Shown here piece after piece: positions 51,776 through 59,802 of a DNA stretch of 64,000 nt; the stretch's first letter is position 1; each line of letters opens with the position of its first letter. Source of the stretch: Streptomyces albireticuli. Lineage in GTDB: Bacteria; Actinomycetota; Actinomycetes; Streptomycetales; Streptomycetaceae. The stretch is from the NCBI RefSeq assembly GCF_021228125.1, contig NZ_JAJQQS010000004.1, forward strand, positions 372,001 to 436,000. The letters are read 5' to 3'. The position numbers and the translations under genes were made by a program. Below the pieces are notes generated by a model. The model was given only the letters and a program-made list of their open reading frames with translations, was not told where the DNA came from and did no database searches.

Positions 51776-52572
51776 GCGTGGACCGTGTCCCGATACTGAT
51801 GTACCACTCCGTGGCACACTCGCCGGCCCGTGCCACCTACGGGCTGTCGGTGTCCCCGGAGGCGTTCGCGGCCCAGATGCGGCTGCTGGCCGAGCGGCGG
51901 TTCACCCCGCTGACGGCCCAGCGGCTGGCGAAGGCGTGGCGCACCGGCTCCGGGCTGCCGGAGAAACCGGTGCTGATCACCTTCGACGACGGCTACGAGG
52001 GCGTGCACCGGCACGCCCTCCCGACGCTCGTCGAGCACGGTTTCGCGGCGACGCTGTTCGCGTCCACGGGGTGGGTGCGCGGCGCGCACGAGTCCGGTGG
52101 CGCGCTCGATCTCATGCTGAGCTGGGACCAGGTGCGGGAGCTGGCCGCGGCAGGGGTGGAGATCGGCGGGCACAGCCACTCCCACCCCCAGCTCGACCAG
52201 CTCACGGACGCGCAGCTGTGGTTCGAGGTCGCCCGGTGCCGGGAGATCCTGGCGGAGGAACTGGGCGAGCCGCCCGTGTCCTTCGCCTATCCCTACGGTT
52301 ACTCCGACCGGCGGGTGCGGGACACCGTGCGCGCGGCCGGTTTCACGATATCCCTGGCCGTGGGCAACGCCCTCGCCGAGCGCCCCCAGGGCCCGTACGC
52401 CCTGGAGCGGGTGACCGTGCGCCGGTCCACCGGCATCGGGGAGTTCGAGCGGCTCGTCGAGGGCCGGGGCCTCGGCCGGCTTTTCGTCAGGGACCGGGTC
52501 CTGACGAAGGGGTACGCCGTCGTCCGCAGAACCCGACAGGTCGTCAGGAAGGCAAGCGAAGCCCGTGTCTGA
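51772..52572 (+). CDS. Polysaccharide deacetylase (NodB/CE4)
   Basis: 266 aa; ATG overlaps the previous stop (ATGA). Motif 1 TFDDGY (Asp72, Asp73) and motif 2 HSHSHP (His134, His138) give the zinc triad; motif 3 lies in FAYPYGYSD. No signal peptide, so it may act in the cytoplasm or on a lipid-linked intermediate, or be exported by other means. It likely removes N-acetyl groups from the cluster's sugar polymer. Confidence 0.9.
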   Translation: MSVDRVPILMYHSVAHSPARATYGLSVSPEAFAAQMRLLAERRFTPLTAQRLAKAWRTGSGLPEKPVLITFDDGYEGVHRHALPTLVEHGFAATLFASTGWVRGAHESGGALDLMLSWDQVRELAAAGVEIGGHSHSHPQLDQLTDAQLWFEVARCREILAEELGEPPVSFAYPYGYSDRRVRDTVRAAGFTISLAVGNALAERPQGPYALERVTVRRSTGIGEFERLVEGRGLGRLFVRDRVLTKGYAVVRRTRQVVRKASEARV

Positions 52573-55500
52573 CACGTCCACCCGCGCCCAGGAACGGGAG
52601 ACGGCGGGACCGGCCGGCCGCAGGCTGCGGCTGCCGGGCCGGGGCGGCGGAAGTCCGCTGTTCCGCAACGCCTTCGCGCTGATGCTCAACACCGGCATCA
52701 GCGCCGTCCTCGGTGTGGGGTACTGGCTGATCGCCGCCCGTTACTACGCGGCGGAGGCGGTCGGCCAGGGCTCCGCGGCCATCGCCGCGATGAAACTCCT
52801 GGCGGGCCTCGCCGCGGTCACCCTGACCGGGGCGCTGGCCCGCTTCATCCCCATCGCGGGGCGGACGACGGGCCGCCTCGTGTTCCGGACGTACGCGGGG
52901 AGCTCGCTGCTCGTCGCGCTCGCGGCGGGCGTCTTCCTGCTGACGCTCGACCTGTGGGGCCCGTCGTACGGCTTCCTGCACGGCGGGCTGCGCGGTTCCG
53001 TGTTCGTCCTCGCCGTCGTGGCCTGGTCCGTGCTCACCCTCCAGGACGGTGTGCTGACCGGGCTGCGCAGCGCGTTCTGGGTGCCCGTCGGGAACACGGT
53101 CTTCTCCGCGGCGAAGCTGGCGCTGCTGGTGGCCGTGGCGTCGGCGCTGCCGATGTCCGGGGTCTTCGTCTCCTGGGTCGTCTCCATCGCCGTGTCGGTG
53201 CTGCCGCTGGGCTGGCTGGTGTTCCGCAAGCTGGTGCGGCGCCATGTGGCGGCGACGGAGGCGACGGCCCGGCCGGCGTCCTCCCGGGAGATAGGGCGCT
53301 TCCTCGCCGGGGACTACACCGGCTCGCTGTTCTCGCTGGCCGTGGTCTATCTGGTGCCGGTGATCATCGCCTCACAGGTCAGCTCCACCGACAACGCCTA
53401 CTTCTACATCACCTCCACCATCAGCGGCACGGTGAATCTGCTGGCCATCAACATGGGCGCGTCGCTGACCGTCGAGGGTGCGCACGACCCGGAGCGGCTG
53501 GCGGAGAACTGCCGGGCGGCGCTGGGCCGGATGGCCCGGATCATGGTGCCGGTGTGCGTGCTGCTCTTCGTCCTCGCGCCGTACATCCTGGGCGTCTTCG
53601 GGCAGGGCTACGCCCACGCGGCGACCCCGCTCCTGCGCTGGTTCGCGGTGGGGGCGGCGCTGCGGGTGGTGATGGAGGTCTATTTCGCGGTGCTGCGGGC
53701 GCAGAGCCGGACGGCGGGCCTCGCCTACCTCCAGGGGCTGCTGTGCGTGCTGGTGCTGGGGCTGACGCTGGTGCTCCTGCCTCGGATGGGGCTGACGGGC
53801 GCGGGGGTGGCGGAGATCATCAGCCTTACGGTGATCGTCACCATCGCGGCGGTCAAGCTCCGCAAGGTCCTCCGGCCCACGCCCGGGGCGAAGTTCACGG
53901 GCCCCGTGGCGTACGCGCCGCATGTGGCGCCGGACGGCGATCTGGCGGATCTGGCGGTCCGGGGCGACCGGCGGGACGCCCCGTCGGACGAGAGGCGGGA
54001 GGTCCGGCGCGGTATCGCGCGGGGGTTAGGGAGGGAGGCCGGTCCTCCCTCCGCCGGGCAGCGCGAGGGCCCCGGCTACGGCACCCGCTGGGCACTGCGG
54101 GCGGCGCTGGACGCCGACACGATGCCGCTGGGCGTGCGGCTGGACTTCGACCACCTGGAGAGGCGCCCCGATCTCCGGCACACCCCGGAGGCGGTCAATC
54201 TGTCCCCCGCCGCGAAGCCGCCCGTCTCCAAGGCGGCCCCTTCTTCTCAGACTTCTTCTCAGACTTCTTCTTCTCAGACTTCCCAGCCTTCTCAGGCTTC
54301 TCAGGCTTCTCAGCCGCCCCAGGCTTCTCAGGCCGCGCAGCCCTCCCAGCCCGTCCGGCCGCCCTCGCCCGAGCCGGCCACGCGGCCGGGCGCGGCGCGG
54401 CCCACGCCCGTCCAGGCCCCCGCCGTGGCCCAGCCCCGGGGTGACGGGCCCCCGGGCGGGGAGTCCGCGGCCGGGGCGTCCGGAGGCGAGGCACCCGCCG
54501 CGGCGCGGAATCCGGTGCCCTGGTGGCGGCGTCCCGGTGCCGGGGTCTGGCTGCTGCTGGCCGCGGCGCTGGCGCTGTACTGGGTGCCGCTGGCCTTCGT
54601 CGGCCGCGCGGATCTGGACGGCATGGGCGGGCTCGGGCTGGTGTCCGCCCTGCCCGTGGCGACGCTGCTGGGCGCGGCGCTGCTGGTGCTCGCCTTCGTG
54701 GGCGCGCTGCGGCTGGGCGAGCAGCGCCGGGCGCTGCTGGCGGCGGTGCTGCTGCTGACGGTCGTCTCCCTGCACGCCGTGCCGGCGGTGCTGGAGGAGC
54801 AGCCCCGGTTCGCCACGGCCTGGCAGCACCTGGGCTTCCTCGACTTCATCGACCGTACGGGCGTGGCGGCGCCGGATCTCGACGCCCGCTGGAGCTGGCC
54901 CGGCTTCTTCGCCGTCGCCGCCTTCGCGGCCCGGGCCTGCGGCGTCGGTGATCTGTCCGAGGTGCTCCGCTGGTGGCCGACGGTCCTCCAGCTGCTCTGC
55001 CTGGCGCCGCTGGCGCTGCTGCTGCGGGCCGTCCGGGCCGGCTGGCGGGCGAAGTGGACGGCGGCCTGGCTGTTCGTCCTGTGCGGCTGGGTGGGGCAGG
55101 ACTACTTCTCACCGCAGGCGCTGAACTACTTCTTCTACCTGCTGTTCGTCGCCGTGGTGCTGGTCTGGTTCCGCTGGCCAAGGCAGCTGCGCGGGAAGCT
55201 GCTGCCGGGCGAGGCGGAGGTCGCGCCGGCCGGCCGCCGGGAGCGCGGGGCGCTGCTGGCGCTGCTGGTGGCGCTGTTCGCCGCCTCGGTCGTCAGCCAT
55301 CAGCTCACGCCGTTCGTGATGCTGGGCGTGCTGACCGCGCTGGTCCTGGTCCGCCGCTCCACCCTGCGCGGGCTGCCACTGCTGTGCGGCGTGATGCTGG
55401 CGGTGTGGGTGGGGTTCCTGGCCGAGCCGTACTGGTCGGGCCACTTCGACGAGCTGTTCGGCGGGCTGGGCTCCCTGGGCGGGAATGTCTCCTCGTCGGT

Positions 55501-56518
55501 CTCGGGCCGGATCGAGGGCGGCAGCGCCACCCACAAGCTGGTGCTCTACATCCGGGTGGCGCTGGCGGGCGGGGTGCTGGCCTGCGCCGCGCTCGGCTGG
55601 TGGCGCCGCCGCAGGGCGGGCATCGGCGACACGGCGCTGCTGGTGCTCACGGCGGTGCCGTTCCTCGCCTTCGGGATGCAGTCCTACGGCGGCGAGGTGG
55701 CGCTGCGCGTCTTCCTGTTCGCGCTGCCCGGGGCCTGTGTCCTCGCCGCGCTCGCGCTCTTCCCGCGCACCGGCCGACCGGCCGCCCGGGCCGTGACGGG
55801 CCCCGTGGTCGCACTGGTGGCGGGCCTGGTGCTCGTCCTCGGCTTCCTGGTGGCCCGCTGGGGCAACGAGCCCTTCGAACGCGTCCGCCCCGGCGAGGTC
55901 GCCGCCATGGACTATGTGTACGCCCACGACCGGCCGACCGTGCGGGTGCTGTGGATGAGCAGCGACCCCGTCAAGAGCGTCACTCCGGCCGTACCGTGGG
56001 GCGGCCGTGACATGGAGCGGGTGAACTACCGCCCGACGCTCGCCCCGCGCGACCCGGCGCGGGTGGACGACCTGGTCGGCGCGCTGCGGACCGCCGGGCC
56101 GGGCTCGTACCTCATGGTCAACCGCGGCCAGTCGGTGTATCTGGAGTTCGACGCGGGCTACGCCCCGGGCTGGGACGGCCGGCTGCGGAGCTCCCTCGAC
56201 GGCCGGCCGGAGCTCCGCCGGGTGCTGTCGAACGAGGACGCGGTGCTGTACGAGCTGACGGAGCGGCCCACGGGCGAGGTGCCGGAGCCCCGGCCGGGCC
56301 CGGCGGGGCCACGGGTGACGTGGACGCCGGTGTCGGTGGCCGGGGCGCTCGCGGCGGCGGCGCTGCTGGTGCTGCTGACGGCGCGGGAGCTGGTGCGGGT
56401 CGTGGCGGGCCCCGGGGTCCGGCAGCTGCGGTGGCTCCAGAGCTCGTTCTGGTTCGCGCTGCCGCTGCTGGTGGTGCTGCTGGCCGCGCTGGTGCAGCGG
56501 TTCGCGACGATGTCGTAG
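52565..56518 (+). CDS. Polysaccharide flippase fused to a multi-TM GT-C-like domain
   Basis: 1317 aa from GTG 52565, overlapping the deacetylase stop. Residues about 30-440 form a Wzx/MATE-like flippase with 12 to 14 hydrophobic segments. A linker of about 200 residues follows. It holds charged sequence, an in-frame TTA (Leu488), and a Ser/Gln/Pro repeat tract (about 559-600). Residues about 650-1317 have a second set of 12 or more TM segments and a soluble part with EVAAMDYVYAHDRPT and YLMVNRGQSVYLEF, like GT-C glycosyltransferases or O-antigen ligase-like proteins. Family flippases are about 420-500 aa, so the fusion is unusual. It probably flips a lipid-linked repeat unit and then polymerises or transfers it outside. 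Confidence 0.85.
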   Translation: MSDTSTRAQERETAGPAGRRLRLPGRGGGSPLFRNAFALMLNTGISAVLGVGYWLIAARYYAAEAVGQGSAAIAAMKLLAGLAAVTLTGALARFIPIAGRTTGRLVFRTYAGSSLLVALAAGVFLLTLDLWGPSYGFLHGGLRGSVFVLAVVAWSVLTLQDGVLTGLRSAFWVPVGNTVFSAAKLALLVAVASALPMSGVFVSWVVSIAVSVLPLGWLVFRKLVRRHVAATEATARPASSREIGRFLAGDYTGSLFSLAVVYLVPVIIASQVSSTDNAYFYITSTISGTVNLLAINMGASLTVEGAHDPERLAENCRAALGRMARIMVPVCVLLFVLAPYILGVFGQGYAHAATPLLRWFAVGAALRVVMEVYFAVLRAQSRTAGLAYLQGLLCVLVLGLTLVLLPRMGLTGAGVAEIISLTVIVTIAAVKLRKVLRPTPGAKFTGPVAYAPHVAPDGDLADLAVRGDRRDAPSDERREVRRGIARGLGREAGPPSAGQREGPGYGTRWALRAALDADTMPLGVRLDFDHLERRPDLRHTPEAVNLSPAAKPPVSKAAPSSQTSSQTSSSQTSQPSQASQASQPPQASQAAQPSQPVRPPSPEPATRPGAARPTPVQAPAVAQPRGDGPPGGESAAGASGGEAPAAARNPVPWWRRPGAGVWLLLAAALALYWVPLAFVGRADLDGMGGLGLVSALPVATLLGAALLVLAFVGALRLGEQRRALLAAVLLLTVVSLHAVPAVLEEQPRFATAWQHLGFLDFIDRTGVAAPDLDARWSWPGFFAVAAFAARACGVGDLSEVLRWWPTVLQLLCLAPLALLLRAVRAGWRAKWTAAWLFVLCGWVGQDYFSPQALNYFFYLLFVAVVLVWFRWPRQLRGKLLPGEAEVAPAGRRERGALLALLVALFAASVVSHQLTPFVMLGVLTALVLVRRSTLRGLPLLCGVMLAVWVGFLAEPYWSGHFDELFGGLGSLGGNVSSSVSGRIEGGSATHKLVLYIRVALAGGVLACAALGWWRRRRAGIGDTALLVLTAVPFLAFGMQSYGGEVALRVFLFALPGACVLAALALFPRTGRPAARAVTGPVVALVAGLVLVLGFLVARWGNEPFERVRPGEVAAMDYVYAHDRPTVRVLWMSSDPVKSVTPAVPWGGRDMERVNYRPTLAPRDPARVDDLVGALRTAGPGSYLMVNRGQSVYLEFDAGYAPGWDGRLRSSLDGRPELRRVLSNEDAVLYELTERPTGEVPEPRPGPAGPRVTWTPVSVAGALAAAALLVLLTARELVRVVAGPGVRQLRWLQSSFWFALPLLVVLLAALVQRFATMS
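54026..54052 (+). other. TTA codon followed by a 9-bp hairpin in the flippase gene
   Basis: TTA at 54026-54028 is in frame (codon 488). GGAGGGAGG (54030-54038) pairs perfectly with CCTCCCTCC (54044-54052). TTA needs the bldA tRNA, scarce during vegetative growth. Confidence 0.8.
54241..54330 (+). repeat. CT-rich TTCTCAG repeats encoding a Ser/Gln tract
   Basis: Repeated (AC)TTCTTCTCAG and GCTTCTCAG units encode runs of SSQT and SQAS. The tract has much lower GC than its surroundings and a strong pyrimidine bias on the coding strand. Confidence 0.75.
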
Positions 56519-56580
56519 CGGCGCGGCCGGGCGGTGCCGTCGGCCGGCGGTGCCGCGGCGTTCCCCGGGCCCGGGGTGCG

Positions 56581-57960
56581 TCAGTCCAGCCAGCGGATCT
56601 CGTACGGCCCCAGGTCGACGCCCCGGCCGTCCACCGTGACGGTGACGGGGCGGTCCTGGGTGTTGACGACCAGCGCGGTCGCCTCGGAGGCCAGGGCCCG
56701 CACCTCGGAGCGGCCGGGTCCGGCGAGCTCGGGGGTGCGGAGGTCCGTCGTGGGCGGGAACGCCTTCGCGAAGCGGGAGAGCAGCTCCAGCATCGGGAGG
56801 CCCGTGCCGCCGTCCTTCAGTTCGGTGCTGCGCCACAGGCAGCCGGGGCAGTCGGCGGTGGTCTCCTGGGGGTTCCAGTAGAAGGCCGTGGCGACGCCCG
56901 CGCCCGCCAGCTGCATCATGGCCGTGGCCTGGACGGCGGTGCGGCGCTCCTCCGTCCAGCCCTTGCGGTCGTCGTTCGCGTCGCCCGGCTCGACGTACCA
57001 CTCGGACCACCAGACGGGCAGGCCGGTGGCCTTGCGCAGCCAGGCGGTGGTGTCGGCGAACTTCTGGGTGGCGCCGAACTCGTCGGGCAGCAGGCGGTTG
57101 CCGTCGCGGGTGTAGCTGGAGCCGTCGACGGCGACGAAGTCGGCGCCCTCCTTGTGGTCGTTCCAGTAGGTGAGGGCGTCGACGGCCCGCTGGTCGACGG
57201 AGCCCCAGGGGCCCCGCACGGAGGAGGCGTTGGCGCCCTCGCCGGGAGAATTGCTGTCCAGGCTCATATAGGGGCCGCCGACGGCGTTGGCGCCGTTCCG
57301 CTTCTTCAGTTCGCGGTAGACGAGGTTGTAGAGCTCGGTGTACCCCTCGTAGTCCCAGCGGTTCCTGGACTCGTCGAAGAAGCCCTTGAACTCGTTCCAG
57401 ACGATGAAGTGGCGGACGTCCGGGTAGCGCTTGGCGATCACTCCGGCGAGCTTGGCGAAGTCCTTGTAGTGCGCGCGGTCGGGTGCCGTCTCCAGGGACT
57501 TCTGGGACCAGTCGGTTCGGGGACCGCCGCCCTTCATCCAGTCGGGGGCGCAGCAGAGGGTGAGCACCGGGGTCCCGCCGGTGCGGCGCATCAGGGCGAC
57601 GCGGCGGTCGAGGTCGCGGAAGTTGTAGACGCCCGGCCGGGGTTCGGGGTTGTCCGCGCCCCAGCCCATGATGTGCTGGTTCTGCGGCATGGGGCTGCCG
57701 GAGAGCAGCTCGGCGACGGTGCGGCGGGCGGCGTCCCCGCCGTGGTCGGCGCTGTACTGGGTGTGGGTGAAGCCCCAGCCGAGGGTGGCGGGGACTCTGC
57801 TGCCGCCGCGCCCGTCCGTACCACCGGGGCCGAGGCCCGGGAAGCCGCCGGCGAGCATCGTGACCAGCAGTGCCAGGGCGACCAGGCCGGCGCCGGACAG
57901 GGCGATGACGCGCCACCGCCCCGCCCTGGCGATCACCCGTCCCACGCGATGACGTCCCAT
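56581..57960 (-). CDS. Membrane-anchored GH39-like glycoside hydrolase
   Basis: 459 aa from ATG 57958-57960; no strong ribosome site. One TM segment (about 17-40) should anchor it outside the cell. Clan GH-A barrel features: Glu190 in VWNEFKGFF (acid/base) and Glu320 in WWSEWYVEPG (nucleophile), spaced as in GH39 xylosidase-like enzymes. Convergent with the flippase gene. It may trim or release the polymer made by the cluster. Confidence 0.82.
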   Translation of the reverse strand: MGRHRVGRVIARAGRWRVIALSGAGLVALALLVTMLAGGFPGLGPGGTDGRGGSRVPATLGWGFTHTQYSADHGGDAARRTVAELLSGSPMPQNQHIMGWGADNPEPRPGVYNFRDLDRRVALMRRTGGTPVLTLCCAPDWMKGGGPRTDWSQKSLETAPDRAHYKDFAKLAGVIAKRYPDVRHFIVWNEFKGFFDESRNRWDYEGYTELYNLVYRELKKRNGANAVGGPYMSLDSNSPGEGANASSVRGPWGSVDQRAVDALTYWNDHKEGADFVAVDGSSYTRDGNRLLPDEFGATQKFADTTAWLRKATGLPVWWSEWYVEPGDANDDRKGWTEERRTAVQATAMMQLAGAGVATAFYWNPQETTADCPGCLWRSTELKDGGTGLPMLELLSRFAKAFPPTTDLRTPELAGPGRSEVRALASEATALVVNTQDRPVTVTVDGRGVDLGPYEIRWLD

Positions 57961-58072
57961 TGCGGCAAGCGTATCGGCGGCCGAAACCGTATGGGCGCCT
58001 TCCGGACGAACTCCGGCGGATCCGGCGAAAATGCGGGTGCGCGGGGGCGGCGCGTGCCGGATCATGGGCGCC

Positions 58073-59236
58073 ATGTGTGCCGAGCGCCGACCCGAAGCCA
58101 GGAGGCAGACCCTGCCCACCGAAGCGGACCCCACGCCCGCGGAGCGTTCCCTGCCGATCCGGTTGAACGTGGACGACAGCGACTCGCCGTCCGATGTCAT
58201 CGACGCGCTCTTCCTGGGCCGCTTCGCCACCGGCGAGCAGCCCTACGCGCACAGCCACTCCGTGGACCGGGTGAGATCCGGGGCGACGCTGCTGCCGCCG
58301 GCCGCCACCGTGGTGCGCTCCGCGCGGGACGACGACCGCAGCGCGACCCTCGCCGAGGGCGAGGGCTGGACCCTGCTGGTGTCCCGCTGGAACCGCGGCG
58401 CGGACGTCTCCGTGACCGCGACCTGCGACGACCTGGCGAAATCGGTGCTGGCCCAGGCGGTCGAGGGTGCGGAGGACGAGCCCGAACCCCAGCCCGACAA
58501 CGTGACGATGGGCTTCTGGTACGTCTCGCCGCGGCGCGGCCCGCACCGGACGACGCGTCAGATCTCGGCCGGCACCTGGGAGGAGGTCCGGGCCAACTAC
58601 ACGGCGCCGGTGGCGGACGCGCTGGACGGGCTGATGAAGATCACTCCGGCGGATGTCGCGGGCCGGCTGCTGCTTCTGCACGGGCCGCCGGGCACGGGAA
58701 AGACGTCGGCGCTGCGGACGCTGGCCCGCTCGTGGCGGGAGTGGTGCCAGGTGGACTGCGTGCTGGACCCGGAGCGGCTGTTCAACGACGTCGGCTATCT
58801 GATGGACATCGCGATCGGCGAGGACGAGGGCACCGAGCGGGGCCGCTGGCGGCTGTTGCTGCTGGAGGACTGCGACGAGCTGATCCGCGGCGAGGCCCGG
58901 CACACGGCCGGCCAGGCGCTGTCCCGGCTGCTGAACCTCACGGACGGTCTGCTGGGCCAGGGCCGCAACGTCCTCGTCGGCGTCACCACCAACGAGGACC
59001 TGGAGCGGTTGCATCCGGCGGTGGTGCGGCCGGGGCGGTGCCTGGCCCGGATCGAGGTGGGGCCGCTGACGCGCAAGGAGTCGGCGGAGTGGCTGGCGCG
59101 GGAGGCGCCGGGCAAGGAGACGGGCCTGGGGCGGGAGGGGGCGACGCTCGCCGAGCTCTTCGCGCTGCGGCGGGGGACGGGGCCGGCGTCGGTGCCGGCG
59201 CAGACGGACGGGGTGGACGCGGGCCTGTATCTGTGA
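58073..59236 (+). CDS. AAA ATPase with N-terminal DUF5925-like domain
   Basis: 387 aa from ATG 58073 (an in-frame ATG three codons up is possible). Residues 30-170 form a domain I recall as DUF5925; the AAA core has Walker A GPPGTGKT (204-211), Walker B LLLLEDCDEL (251-260), sensor 1 VGVTTNEDL and an arginine-rich VVRPGRCLARIE. Function unknown; perhaps a chaperone-type ATPase. Divergent from the GH39-like gene. Confidence 0.82.
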   Translation: MCAERRPEARRQTLPTEADPTPAERSLPIRLNVDDSDSPSDVIDALFLGRFATGEQPYAHSHSVDRVRSGATLLPPAATVVRSARDDDRSATLAEGEGWTLLVSRWNRGADVSVTATCDDLAKSVLAQAVEGAEDEPEPQPDNVTMGFWYVSPRRGPHRTTRQISAGTWEEVRANYTAPVADALDGLMKITPADVAGRLLLLHGPPGTGKTSALRTLARSWREWCQVDCVLDPERLFNDVGYLMDIAIGEDEGTERGRWRLLLLEDCDELIRGEARHTAGQALSRLLNLTDGLLGQGRNVLVGVTTNEDLERLHPAVVRPGRCLARIEVGPLTRKESAEWLAREAPGKETGLGREGATLAELFALRRGTGPASVPAQTDGVDAGLYL

Positions 59237-59308
59237 GGTGGGGCGGGGCCGCGCCTGTCACCGGGCGGGGCCGGCGCCGGTGGGCCCTCCGGGCGGGATC
59301 CTGTCCCG

Positions 59309-59371
59309 CCCGCCCTTCCCGGACCGGGGCTCCGTCCCGGGCCCCGGTCCTCGAAGCGCCGGGCGGGCCGG
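59309..59371. repeat. Dispersed GC-rich intergenic repeat (copy 2)
   Basis: Contains CCGGGGCTCCGTCCCGG and the tail CCTCGAAGCGCCGGGCGGGCC; counterpart of 29380-29440. Lies between convergent genes. Confidence 0.65.
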
Positions 59372-59372
59372 G

Positions 59373-59747
59373 CTACTTCCCGTACGCCGCGCGCAGTGCC
59401 TCCTCCGCCGCCGCCAGGGCCGCGGCGCGGTCCAGGCCCAGGCGGTGGGCGCGCTGCGCGTACGCCGCCGCCGCGGTGGCCGCCTCGCGGGCGGCCGTGT
59501 CGCCGGGGGCCGCGATGAACGTGCCGTTGCGGCCCCGGGTCTCGATGACGCCGTCGGCCTCCAGGGCGCGGTAGGCCTTGGCGACGGTGTTGGCGGCGAG
59601 GCCCAGTTCCTCGGCGAAGCCGCGTACGGTCGGGAGCTTGTAGCCCACGGGGAGGGCGCCGGTGCGCGCGCGTTCGGCGATCCGGGCGCGGATCTGCTCG
59701 TAGGGGGGTTCGGCCGCGTCGGGGTCGACGGTCATCTGCAAGGCCAC
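59373..59747 (-). CDS. GntR/YtrA-family regulator
   Basis: 124 aa from GTG 59745-59747 with AGGAG seven nt upstream; ATG four codons later is an alternative. Winged helix: PPYEQIRARIAERA, LPTVRGFAEELGLAANTVAKAYR. The short C-terminal helix pair is typical of YtrA regulators, which often control ABC transporters. 55 nt downstream of the asparagine-synthetase homologue, so possibly the last gene of the siderophore-like cluster. Confidence 0.88.
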   Translation of the reverse strand: MALQMTVDPDAAEPPYEQIRARIAERARTGALPVGYKLPTVRGFAEELGLAANTVAKAYRALEADGVIETRGRNGTFIAAPGDTAAREAATAAAAYAQRAHRLGLDRAAALAAAEEALRAAYGK

Positions 59748-59802
59748 GGCGGTACTCCTGGCTGGGCGCGGGTCGTGCACCCATTGTGCGCCAGGGGGTC
59801 CG

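Noticed and set aside
55109..59014. A 1301-codon open frame on the minus strand
   Set aside because: It is antisense to the flippase, GH39-like and AAA genes, has Arg/Pro/Gly-rich composition and no domain. Long antisense frames are expected at this GC content.
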